Assembly (NCBI GenBank): GCA_963855995.1
Contig: OY979718.1
Span: 1,015,501-1,079,500 of the forward strand
From: Muricea muricata
Taxonomy: Eukaryota > Cnidaria > Anthozoa > Malacalcyonacea > Plexauridae
Direction of reading: 5' to 3'
Length of the DNA: 64,000 nucleotides
Shown: piece after piece, positions 39,063 to 50,600 of the stretch
How the letters are laid out: each line of letters starts with the position of its first letter
How positions within the stretch are numbered: position 1 is the first letter of the stretch
The notes under the pieces: generated by a model
The model's input: only the letters and a program-made list of their open reading frames with translations
Told to the model about the DNA's origin: nothing
The model's database searches: none
Translations under genes and position numbers: made by a program

Positions 39063-40520
39063 ATTTAAAATAAAAAAGCAGATACTTCATTTAATATTAT
39101 TATATAGTACTGACACGGCTGGACTTCTGCAATCAAAGACGAACTGCTACTGATATGATATCAAACAACGACCTGTTTTAGTAACTTTGTTGCATAAAAA
39201 GCATTAAAATCCCATAATATGGGGGTGCTCTATGGCAAAGGATTTTTTCTTCAAACAGTGTCCTCTCTCCTTCGGTTTTTATCATTACAAACGCACGCAT
39301 TGAAATGATTCACGCACTTGGCGTCCTGCTAAATTGTTGTCCTTTACTGTTTACATATCCCGCCATCATTTTGCTTCCCTATGCTCCAACCTTTGAGTAA
39401 CATTTTGCGTTTTTGTGCTTTTACTATCAAAATTTAATACAGCAACTGCTACTCAGTGCAAAATGATGCACTTTTAACCCACACACAGTACAAATGTCCT
39501 TGCACCGACTGTTTGATAGTTTTATCTACCTCACGATTTTCCGGTTCCTGATCCCATGTCTTGAGCGCGAGCAGAATTGTCAGAATGTTTCTTTCGGTAA
39601 AACATCGTCTAACTTGGGGGGGGGGGAATTTGTTGTAAAACTTCCCTATGTTCTGAATAAGTGTAGAGATAAAAAGTTGAAAAAACAAATTTGCTGCACT
39701 TTTCAGTTTCTGATTCTAGAATTACCGGAACAGTCCACTGATTAGGCTACCTTTTCCCGTCTTTACGAGATAAAAACTATATGCTTACCCATAGAGATTA
39801 AAAGAGTTGAAAAGACAAATTTGCTGCACTTTCTACTTTCCTGATTTTGGAATTGTCTGGACCGTCCACTGATTTTGTAGCTGTTGAATGACACATGCAT
39901 ACCTCCTGGGCTCCCTTGAGTAAATTAACTAAGTCAATATACAGTATATATACATATATAATTGGAATCACTGTCTTGCTCCAGGATAGCTAGTCGCTGC
40001 GGGCAGCGATTAAGTAAATGTGATTACGTTAAAATATTCACGGTTAGAATTTCACCTCTCTGCCTAAAAATAAGGAGGTGCATATCAAAAGTGAAATAGT
40101 TACGAATTCTAACATTTTTCTAGCAATTGGCGTTGGTTCTTTTACTTTTGGTTTATCAAGGTTTGTTTTTATCCATGTCCACTTTCGCTAATATTACTGA
40201 CTGTAATTACACACGCAGATGCACCGAGCATGCTGAGAGAACGAGCTAATTTTGAATAGGTTTAACATTAGTTTTTTCAGAATTTGTTCAATATTCGACG
40301 AAAAATAAATATATCACTGAACAGATAAACCGTTGTTGACGCCTTGTTGAATATTGTTGCCTATTGTCACCTCCACCCAAAGTTAATAGAATATATTTGA
40401 AAACTCATCAGAATATGAATATTATCTTTTTTGGTCAACGTTTATGCAAAAATCTAGTCATCGTCACGTATGTATTGATAGTATTGTGCCTTTGCTAAAT
40501 CCACTAGCGTCAATTCTCGA
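39063..40520. other. Intergenic stretch, no supported gene
   Basis: A duplicated block ('gttgaaaagacaaatttgctgcacttt' type text) appears at about 39673-39715 and 39805-39850. A G run lies at 39606. No gene recognised. Confidence 0.4.
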
Positions 40521-40525
40521 ATTTT

Positions 40526-40816
40526 CCAATAGACCGATCCCGCATCTATTGTTCTCCCTCCCTAGTTACTGTTGCTACGTCGGGCAAGCTAAAATTTGTT
40601 TTCGATATACAGCGTGGAAAAAACTCGATTGTTAAAAATTTGCAAATGTCGGTCCTATAATCAAGCATTCTAAAGGTACATTTGCAAAAGAATCGATAAC
40701 AGCTTGAACTTCTTATGAATTTAAGTTTGTTGATCGGACATTCTGTATTCCATTGGGAAAACTACCCATTGTTTTGCCGGTCAATCAAGCATAGCCGGGG
40801 TCGGTCTATTGGGTGT
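40526..40816. mobile_element. Possible MITE with 'ccaatagaccga' ends
   Basis: 'ccaatagaccgatcccg' at 40527 is inverted as 'ggggtcggtctattggg' ending near 40814. The interior is AT-rich and non-coding. Ends are short, so confidence is modest. Confidence 0.45.
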
Positions 40817-41459
40817 ACGGTATACTTACGTTATATTTGGCTATTGATTAGTATTTTTTGAATATTCCAATGTTTCAAACATTTCCGGTATTTTTAAAAA
40901 ATTAGCTGCGTAGTTTGAGGTAGTTTTGTAGATTAAAACATGCCACGACCCCTGGCCTGGCCTGGCCTGGCCTCACATACCACGACCCCTGCGTGCCCTG
41001 GCCTAGCCGGCCCTAATTGTTCGCGCAACGGATGGCCAACGTTCTTGAAACGTTTGCTATTGGTCAGTTTGGTCGAGAATACAACAAGCACGTGACGAGG
41101 AAGCACCGTACGTATTTCTGCTAAAACCAGAACAAAAATAAGACTTGTATTGAAATTCTAATGAGTTTCCAAACCATCTCTTATGCAGTGTGTCAAAAAA
41201 GTCTCCCTTTGAAATCACTCTATTTTTGTTAAACGGGGACTTTTTTGGGACAACCTGTACAGTAGTGTATAAAAAAACGGGATCACTTAATCATTCTTGT
41301 TTTCAAGTACTTTATATTTTAGATCTCTAGGAATTCAAAATGGCGTATCCCGGTATACGAGTAGATTCTATTTTGACAGAATTTCCAGGACATATTTTGT
41401 GTTTGAAAACAAAGTGTGTTTTTGATCTGTATTGACTATATTCTCCGCTTAATTTTCAC

Positions 41460-41985
41460 TTCAACCGTATCGTAGCGTAGCGTATTTCATGGTTTCGTGA
41501 ACAGTCAGTCATAATGAACGATATGAATTTACCTTTCCCCTTTTAAGACAAAATTTTGAAAAAATCGAAATAGGCAAAAATTTCACCATAGCTTGAAAGA
41601 GCATCTCAAGTTTACTAAAGTTGCGAAGTTTGGTTGTGAAATGTTGTAAACTGTAGAAAATATAGCCTTGCAAATTTGGCAAATTTTGTATACATTTGTA
41701 TTACGCGTAGAAAAATGATAATCAAAAGTATCAACTGATTATCACTTTTCCGCCCGTAATACAAATATATACAAAATTTGCCAACTTCGCAAGGCTATAT
41801 TTTCTACATTTTACAACATTTCCCAACCAAACTCGGCAATCTTACTAAACTTAGGATGCTCTTTCAAGCTGTGGTGATATTTTTGGCTATTTTGAATTTT
41901 CTCAAAATTTCATGTAAAAGGGGAAAGGTCCATTAGACAGTGGCATAATGTACGCTACGTTTCGTTACGATACCATTGCAATTGA
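41460..41985. mobile_element. Fold-back element, about 520 bases
   Basis: Inverted arms share 'gcaaggctatattttctac', 'gctctttcaagct' and 'ccttttaagacaaaa'-like text, meeting near 41735 at 'tgataatcaaaagtatcaac'. The outer ends 'gtatcgtagcgtagcgta' and 'acgctacgtttcgttacgat' also pair. Non-coding. Confidence 0.7.
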
Positions 41986-42950
41986 TTGTGTCGACATATA
42001 CGTCACTATCAAGCTGTTTTTGCTTAATTTAATTTATTAACTTTCTTTGCCAGATTCAAACACGTTAACACTAAAACTAGCAGGGCAATCGCAACAGCTT
42101 GCGCCAATGACTGCGACCCTTAATGTTATATGAATATACATACATACATACATAGAATTATACATACTATAAAAATTAGTTACTTTCACATTGAAACCCA
42201 CAGGCATACTTCAGAGAATTTGAAGCTGACTGAACCAGATGGCATTTGAAACTCTCTCACAATCCTAAACCTTCTTAAAGCTTTGATCGAAGCAGGCTGT
42301 TTCTGGCAGGGACACGAGGTTTTGCTGGTTTTCGATAAAATATGTCACTAAGTCAGGAGCTTTTTGAAATAAAAATTACTCCAAAAAACTTTTGTAAATG
42401 TTTGCACATGGCTTAGATATAACACGAAAAATCTAACAACGCTTTTAAAATAATTTTAATACGTATTCGTTTCTTTGATTTCACGCTACTTAGTGTTGCG
42501 ACTGCATGTCGTAGAGAGAAGTGCTTTTACAAACAAAAATTCATAGATTATCGCGCCCCAGAAAACGTCAGTTTTTTAATTCAAAACTACATAAGAAATT
42601 TGCTTCAATAATATTAATATGCGCCGCCCCCTATGAACAAGCTACTCAAGTTGAGTTTTTCATTAAATAATTTAATAAATATTGTTTATATTTACACATA
42701 CTTAAATATAATAATAAATTTTTACCATAAATGCCCATCTTTCCGAAAAGAAAATTTGATGATGAGGAAAATAATCCAGACAAAGATGATATTAAATTAT
42801 GAAGGCAATATAATTACTGGATGTAAGTGTCACAACAAGTGCACACGCACCTCAAAACTCAATCTATACTCACATAGATCTTTGAAGAGCATAAAAGCTT
42901 TTTGAATTTCTATTCATTACATTATAATATTACATGCTTTAATAGTTAAT
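41986..42950. other. Intergenic stretch downstream of the TGF-beta gene
   Basis: No gene recognised. A short (ATAC)n tract lies at 42136-42152. It may contain the 3' UTR of the ligand gene. Confidence 0.4.
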
Positions 42951-42951
42951 G

Positions 42952-44158
42952 TTATCTACATCCACAAGACGAAACGGCCATATTTTTAAATGTTTCGACG
43001 TCTATTCCTCCCATTGTGTTGTAAAACATAACCATTCGTGATTCCAGTTGGGTAGGCACGCAGCAAGCTGCTGGGATCTTTTTCTGGCTGTCTAAACGTT
43101 GACGATTTCGCAAAAATGAATACAAACTTTGATCAGCTGAATATATCGGACATGTACCAGCACAATAATAAGCCTCGTAACCACGCGGTGCTATAATATT
43201 GCTCATGCCTAAGTCGTGAAAATTAATAAACAAAGATTGACGACGAGAACATAAGTCATTTGGTCTATCCGAAAGCGTCGACGTTCGAGGAAAGCGTAAT
43301 TTGCCAAAAGGAAAATTATCCATACGAAGCTTTTCGACCTCTGGTGCTGTGGGTCCTTGTTCAGGATAAGTTTGAAATAACACCAAAATAAATGGTTGTT
43401 TACGACCTGATTTTCCTATTGATACAGGTTTAGACTTTCGTACATCTTGAACTGGTTTTACTTCGAATAAAAAGTTAGGTTTCGTTGTCGCAAGTCCGTT
43501 TTCTTCTGAATTTACAAGCATCGACGTCACACCAAATACCAGCCATTCGCCACGAGAATTGTGAACAAAGCGTGAACTAATTAATCGTTTGCTTTCCTGA
43601 GAAGCATTGTATATATTGTTTGAGCATATTTGGTATAAATGTACGTAGTAGAACTCGCGTGGATTTCGTTGTTTTGATCTTCGCTTAAACACATGTAATT
43701 GCACTATATTTGCTTCTGGAAAGTTTTTAACACCGGATAAATCGAAAGAAAATTGTAAAGACCGTTTTCCTGAAGACTTGCAAGCTAAAACAAAGAGAAT
43801 AAACAATTATTATAATACTTAATACGGTAGACGATGGTATGAAATTTCACACGCATCAAATCAGTTTTATTAACAAAACCTCGAACAAGACAAAACTTCA
43901 CAAAACTTAATTCACTTTACCTTCACTAAATACACACGAAACTTTTGAAAACGTAGAGCGACGATCCTGCATCTTGAATATCTTTTTCATGTAGGCAGGC
44001 ACGGTCCGATGACGAATACTTTTCTTCGATGCATTTTGGATGTTTTGCAGAAACACTTGGGCAAATGTCCTTTCTTCCTGGCTTTCAGCATCCTCATTTG
44101 TATCGCTACACAGCAGCAAAGTGAGAAGGGTCAGGCTCAAAAGTAAGACAGTAGACAT
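42952..44158 (-). CDS. TGF-beta superfamily ligand, BMP/GDF-like, divergent
   Basis: Two exons, 44158-43921 (phase 1) and 43784-42952, giving 356 residues. The ATG at 44158 starts a clear signal peptide ('MSTVLLLSLTLLTLLLCSD'). The propeptide has 'LQFSFDLSG' and a Trp-Leu-Val-Phe strand. A furin-type R-F-P-R lies about 100 residues before the end. The mature part has all seven Cys: CSRR, CAGTC (C-x-G-x-C knot), ACC, and a final SSCGCR. The Cys before C-V-P-T shows it can form the interchain bond, as in BMPs. The usual tandem Trp of BMPs after D-L-G is missing ('FHDLGMSNIIAPRGYEAYYC'). Secreted dimeric morphogen acting on Ser/Thr kinase receptors. The exact subfamily is not assigned. Confidence 0.85.
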
Positions 44159-44539
44159 TGACTTTGTCAAGCAAATAAGCAAACCCTTTGCTTCGAAACA
44201 AGGCGGTTGGATCGACTTGAATTGCGAGCGCTGGCAAGCCGCAAAGCCCTGCTTCAAATACGGTATCCAGGCCTCAATCTGATACGATGGTAGGCTGCTA
44301 GCAGACAAAAGAATGGACGAATAATAGAATATGCAAATGTTCTGCGATGTATGTTTGTATCGTGAGAATATGAAAAACAACATATTCGTATATTAACGAA
44401 GCAATGTCCAACAGAACAGTGGGATTTCTCAAATAATAAGAGGCTGAATGAAGATAGTATTTCCCACTGTTACCTGTGTTTCCGCTGTTGTCCTGACGTC
44501 ACAACAAGGCGTGCAAAAATGACTCGAAATGCTCTCGTC

Positions 44540-45140
44540 TTTCGAACGGAATTGTCACACATCAAGAAGTATTTATTATTATTATATAAAGTACAGTGCT
44601 TTATAAGGATTTCGGACACTGATAAAACTGATAATCTCACATGTGAGATTATTTATGATAATTTCACATGTGAAAATTATAAATTATCGCTTTTCAAACA
44701 ATCACCAATCATAGCTTCTGGACATTTTATACACAGCAAAAAATGAACAACCTGTTCTGGCCTGATGAAAACAGCCATGAACAATGTTTTGCTGCCCACA
44801 TTGTTCAAGGTTGTCAACAATATTTTTTCAACATTGTTACACCTGATTGCAGGCTAATTCAGAACAATACTGAACATTATTGTTGACAACCTTGAACAAT
44901 GTGGGCAGCAAAATATTGTTCATGGCTGTTTTCATCAGGCCAGAACAGGTTGTTCATTTTTTGTTGTGGATTGGTGGAAAACCTGTAGTTTATATAATGA
45001 ACAGAAAAATACATGGGTGCTTGAAAATACCAGATTTATTTCTCGTGTTGAACATAAAATTTCTTTTATGATTTTCTAAATATCATGTTCAACACTCGAA
45101 ATAAATCTGGTATTTCCGCGCAGCCATGTATTATTCTCTA
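44540..45140. mobile_element. Repeat unit interrupted by a fold-back insertion
   Basis: The unit contains 'aatctcacatgtgagatt', 'caaacaatcaccaatcatag' and a hairpin around 'aaataaatctggtatttcc'. It matches, in reverse orientation, the uninterrupted copy at 55430-55780. The copy here is split by 44732-44968. Confidence 0.65.
44732..44968. mobile_element. 237-base palindromic MITE with an empty-site control
   Basis: Ends 'cacagcaaaaaatgaac' and inverted 'gttcattttttgttgtg' have arms ('aacaatgtgggcagcaaa', 'cctgatgaaaacagcc') that fold to a centre near 44850. The related copy at 55600-55680 reads straight through 'cattttatattggtgg', so the insertion boundaries are seen directly. The junction suggests a TA target. 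Confidence 0.75.
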
Positions 45141-46086
45141 TGTAATAATCGAGTAACGGTTGTTGCTATTTTTCTGCGATCCTGGTTTTAAAAGTATTCA
45201 CGTACTTTGAGTTGTGCCTAGTGTAACTCAGAGAGGTAACGGTTTTTTAGATCCTGTTTAGACGTTACAGATCCGCATGATCACGACATCAAGTTCGGGC
45301 AGTTTGCGGTCATATTTACTCTGACCACTTTTTCTATGATTCAATTCTGTAATATTGCCCTAAATATACAAGGTACTCTAGTCTCTAAACTATCAAATTT
45401 GATACCGTGATCACGCGGATCCGGTGCCGTGAATAAAGCGCGGTGCTTGGAGTAATTTAGGAATATTTAGGTTTATAGTGGGACAACCTGGTATTATAAA
45501 ACTAACACGTGTGTGGTTTGTTCGGACCTCCACTCAAGGTCTTAAAATAATTGATAAAAAAGGACTGCCCTTACATTGATATCAGTAATTGATCTCTTGC
45601 GTGTTCTCGGAAGCAAAATTTTAACAGTAGTTACCTCGGATGCCTGTCAATTGGGCAATAGCTTGTTGAGCAAACCGCTGACACAAGAGTGAGAAATCCA
45701 ATTAATTCAAAAATAAGTTCGAAGTTAAAATTCAAGTAGTGTGACGAAATTTGGATGGTAAAAAAGGTGCTACTGCATGTGGATGGGATTTATATCGTGG
45801 CAAATTTATGACAACTTTCAACACATGAGACATCTGGTATGATGAGACCTACAGTGAAGAAACTCTAAACAAACTGACTTTTGAGTCTTGATTGAAAGAT
45901 AAGAATGGTGAATAACTTTATGCAAGCGAATCTATCATCTACCATAACGCAAAAATTCTCTCACACAAATCCGCTCCCGTAACGGCCTTTTTGCGTAACG
46001 GCCTTTTGCTCAAACGTGCGCTAAAGAGTGGTGGTCACCCCCCTGAAAAATTCAAAATGGAGGCGAAGTTCAGTGCCTTTTGAGGT
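45141..46086. other. Intergenic stretch, no supported gene
   Basis: No ORF of note. 'cctttttgcgtaacggcctttt' at about 45980-46010 is a short direct repeat. Nothing else recognisable. Confidence 0.4.
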
Positions 46087-46170
46087 TGTTAGGGGGGTGA
46101 ATGCCTCTATGCACTTCCTGGGATAAAATTCTTAGCAAGTGCATCGAGGCATTCACCCCCCTGACAACTA
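46087..46170. repeat. Strong hairpin, about 30-bp stem
   Basis: 'aggggggtgaatgcctctat' is inverted as 'gaggcattcacccccct' with a matching 'gcactt...aagtgc' extension. The loop is about 20 bases ('cctgggataaaattcttag'). It could be the remnant of a small MITE or a foldable transcript. Confidence 0.6.
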
Positions 46171-46773
46171 CCAATTCGCGTTACGCTTTTTTCCTCGAGT
46201 GAGCCCTCTGTGTAGTACTCTGCGCCTTCATTGCATTACTAAACCCCCCCCCCCCCCCGTCTTGGCAAGTAAAAATTTAATAACCCACTCCACGATTCCT
46301 CTCCCCATTCCCACTACAAATGAGTGCTTCCTAATTTAAAAAGTCGTTACGCTAATGCTTTGGAAGGTGTCATGTTGGAGCAACAGAACTTTAATGGTGC
46401 CAAATACCAAATGAGTGAAATGGCTGCTACCGTCTTTGTTGTTGTGATTTTTTAAAACTAAGTGAAAATATTAGTTGACTAGTTACGTTTAAGAAGTACG
46501 AGAGGATAAAGGGAAATGGTATGTTTGTAATCCCGTTGCATGCTGTACGCGGGAGTATGTACACAATGCAGAACTGTACGTTTAACGAAACGTTTAATAT
46601 TAAAAAAAGCATCAAGATATACTGCTTATTTGATATAATAAATTGGACATGTCGCATCGTCGTTATCCTGTACAACGACAATATATTACTGTACACAGCA
46701 ATGGAGAGAATTAGTTTCGCAACAATCGAGACTATAAAACATTCCAATAATTGAATTGTGACTGCATCCTCTA

Positions 46774-47133
46774 CAGGGTAAGTAAGAAAAAACTTATGCC
46801 TTTCAAATTCAAATTAGCCGCGAATTTCATTACGGCTTATTCCCATGGGTCTGTATTGTTGTCTATTGTTGTCTTGTTTCTGACAAATCTTGCACGGCTA
46901 GAATTATGCATTTTAACTTCTACAGGGAATTAGATTTTGTTTTACATCAACGTCTGTCGAACTGCAAGAATGCAATGATGCTAGTTTGAATTTCAACAGT
47001 ATCAGTTTTTTTACTCACTCTGTAATGTATACTAAGTCACGATCTGTGTTCTGCAGACCGATTGGAATAAACCGTAATGAAATTTGCGGCTAATTTTAAT
47101 TTGAAAGGGCATCAGTTTTTTTTACTCACCCTG
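46774..47133. mobile_element. MITE, 360 bases, TA-flanked on one side
   Basis: The left 'cagggtaagtaagaaaaaac' and right inverse ('ttttttttactcaccctg') continue inward with 'ttcaaattcaaattagccgc' against 'gcggctaattttaatttgaa' and 'aatttcattacgg'. TA precedes the left end; CA follows the right. Mariner-class non-autonomous element. Confidence 0.7.
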
Positions 47134-47637
47134 CATACACTATTGTTATGTAAACAGACATGTCTACTACATGAAAGTATTCATACAAAGCTATGAGTTG
47201 AGAGGTACATATACACCTGAAAAACATTTCAATGTTTTGTCCATATTTTTAAGTATGATTTGTCACTAGACCTTGCTAAGGCCTTGTATAGCCTTAAATG
47301 AAAATGCTCATTACTCTCTCCGTGCGGGTTTAAATATTCAAAACTTCAGTATAATGTCTCCACCATGACAGTCACCAATACATTACACCTTTCTCGTTCG
47401 TTTTGAATATGTGAACATTCTTGCCAAAATACAGCCTGCTTGCAACCTCTTTCAAACTCCTGACTAGTAACTTCTGCAATCGAACGTCTTTAGTGCACAT
47501 GGAACACTAGTATCGTTACTTCTGTTGGAATGTTGTTCCGAAATAAATATTGATAGTACATAGCGTATGTAGCTATCTTAGCGGTAATCTACACGGTACA
47601 ATATACAGAGATATGGCTTGGTTGGTTTTAACGGCAA

Positions 47638-50600
47638 TCACCTTCGTGGCACTGGCTCTTCTAGTCCTTGTTGAATCAATTTTAAATCTTCATAATCTTT
47701 ACGAATAACGTCAGTAAGATGCATTAAGCCTTCTTGTTGTTTTTCTAAGTGCTAGGAATAAAAAACCACAAAATTTCTTCATTCAAAGTGACATTGATGA
47801 ACCCCTTGGGGAGGAGGTATATTTACGTTGAGGATATAAACCTTGAATAAACATTATTGCAGTATAAACATCTTCAACTATGCTTCTTTAAATTATTGCT
47901 CACGGTCAATTTCTAAATGTTTATCTATTGCTTATGTTGAAATGCTTAGCTAGAAATATCGTATTTGACAGGGTTGTGTCACTTGAAAACTGCGATAAAC
48001 GTACGATGGACAGTATCTACCTGCTTCAAATCTGATTGTACAGATTTTTCCATGGAGTAACGAACATCAAGAGGATTTCCCATCATTTGCTGTTGCAGAC
48101 GAAGTTGAGCAACAAGCTCGTTCAGACGGTCCTACAGAAATTTTATTATATCATCGAACATGAACGGCTGCATTTGCATTTAACACTACATACATTCCAG
48201 CCCAATGTCTCAATTGAGTGCTCTAGTTGAGACTGCTTGTAGGTCTCATTTGTTTTCCGTGGTTAATATCAAACTTTGCGTGAAATACGATCTCAAATAC
48301 GGTACGTGTACATCTTGCAGTAAGAGTACCCACAAATTTGTCATAAAGCTAAATTCAAAAAAGATTGTCCCTCAAAAATCTAAAATATAAATTACAAAAT
48401 CCAAAATACGAGAGCAAAATGCATCATGGGTTCACTTCATGACTTACGAGGAGCGAGAAATAATAATACAGTTGTCAGTGATAGTACTGTCCTTACCATT
48501 AAACCTTCTGTTAGTATTAGAACGTACGTTCTGTCTCGTGTTTTGAATACAGTAATTTAGATTTTAAGACAATCTTTTTTGAATTACATGTATACATCAC
48601 AAAATTAGAACAATTTCCTTACTCGAGAGGAGTGCAATTATCTTATTAATAATACCTTAAACTGAGTTGGTGCATTTAATGCCGACAAATTAGACTCCAG
48701 TTGAATTCTAAGAAAGAGAAATAAAAATTTTAAAACCTTCAGCAATTCACTTCACGTGATCAGTGGCGGATCCAGGGTAATTCAAAATAAATTATAGCAG
48801 CTCAATTTTAAATTCAAAATAACTTTATAACAATGTCATAGGTTATGAAATTCAAAAGAATAAAATCTAACCAATGAAGTTGCTTTGAAGGTATTTTAAA
48901 ATTAAATATATCCTAGAATGAGCTGTGGTAATTTATTTTGACTTACGCTAGATCCCCCACTGCACGTGATGTACAGCCAGGGCTGTAGAAGAGGGGGCGC
49001 AGGGGGGCTGAGCCCCCCTCTACAATTTCAAGGGGGGCTGAGCCCCCCCTCTACTTTTTACAAACAATATATTCCTCAGTTAAAGGGTCTATTTCAAAAA
49101 TAAAAAGCCCTGAAAACAGGCAACTCTTCATGTTAATATATTGATGTTTCAGTAAAAAAAACCAAACAAAATTAAACTGAACAATTAGGTAATTGGTATA
49201 GACACTGTTCGCTTAGGGAGCTTAAGCAAGCAAGTTTTTGACAACACGGACGTGCATAATAAACACAAAAAGCAGAGCCATGATTGGTTAAAAAGGTGAA
49301 TCTACGTCTGGTTAACGTCCGTGTTCTCAAAACCGTCGCTTGCTTAAGGTCTCCAATATTTCACGATTTTATAATACTTTAGTCACTAAAGAGAGCCCCC
49401 CCTCTAGAAATTGCAGTTCTATAGCACTGTGTACAGCAACCTTCACTTCGTGAGATTTTGCCATGTAAACTCACCTCAAATCTTCTTCATCATGTTGAAT
49501 TGAGCAACCAGTTTTTCGTTTGACTTCTTGTTTACATATAACCTAAAGTGATACTTTGATACTTATTATGATATATCGTAGCTTAAAGAGATATATTTAT
49601 AAGTAATATCATGAAATGCTGCGTATTAGCTGTTAAACCGCCCGCTCGACAAGGGCCGCAGGCCCGAAGGAATTCACTTAATGACCCGAATCGAGTGGGC
49701 GGTTTAACAGCTAATACGCCTCATTTCATGATATTACTTTGTAATATTATGGTTGTCGAAATTCGAGCGACGGCTGCGACTACACTTCTAAAGGCAGGTA
49801 TTCCGGATAAAATGGCACTGCAAAGGACGGGTCATCGTACTTTAGAAAGCTTGCGACTGTTGCGAGAATACCAGTCATTGGATATAAACGACACGAAACG
49901 TGTATCGGATGCTTTGAGTTCCACGCGCACTGATAATGCTGAGATTTGCGAGAAACAGCAAATTTGTGTGGCCAATAGTAATAATATCGAAGACATTAGT
50001 TCTGACATGTTTGATGAATTTGATGTAAGTGACATTGAGTTGATTCAGGCATTGGAGTCTTACAAGACTAGTGTGCAAGCTGAAGGAAGAAATTCGTCAA
50101 GTGCTAACCTTGATTTTAATGTAATTGTACCATTGGCACGTTAAACTTTTATATTAATAACAAATAAGGCATTTGTAGTTTGAAGTAAAAGTTTGTGTGT
50201 TGTTCAAAGTGTGTGTGTTTTCTTTTGCTTTTATTATTTGCTAGGTGAGAATAGGCTAATACTACCTCGCATGACGTCATTCAAGGTTGTATTAGTTCTA
50301 ATACGACCGCTAAATTGTATAAATGAATTTTAATGAGGTAAATTTATTGATTAATTCAACCTGAAAAGACAAAACAAGTTGAGACAACCATGATATTACA
50401 TATCTTAAAGTGAACGTGCATGTCAATTATTGGATAAATTTTCAAGTGTATCATCAAGGTGGTGTATACATATACCTTCAAAACTCTATGACTAAGATCA
50501 AGGAAACGTCTTTTGTATTCTGTCAATTTTGTTAACGTTTCAGTATGTTTTTGTTGTAAAGCGGTTATATCATCTGACAAAACCTGAAAACAACACAGAA

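Noticed and set aside
46139-46339. Proline-rich 66-residue frame
   Set aside because: It arises from a C homopolymer and hairpin, with no upstream coding context.
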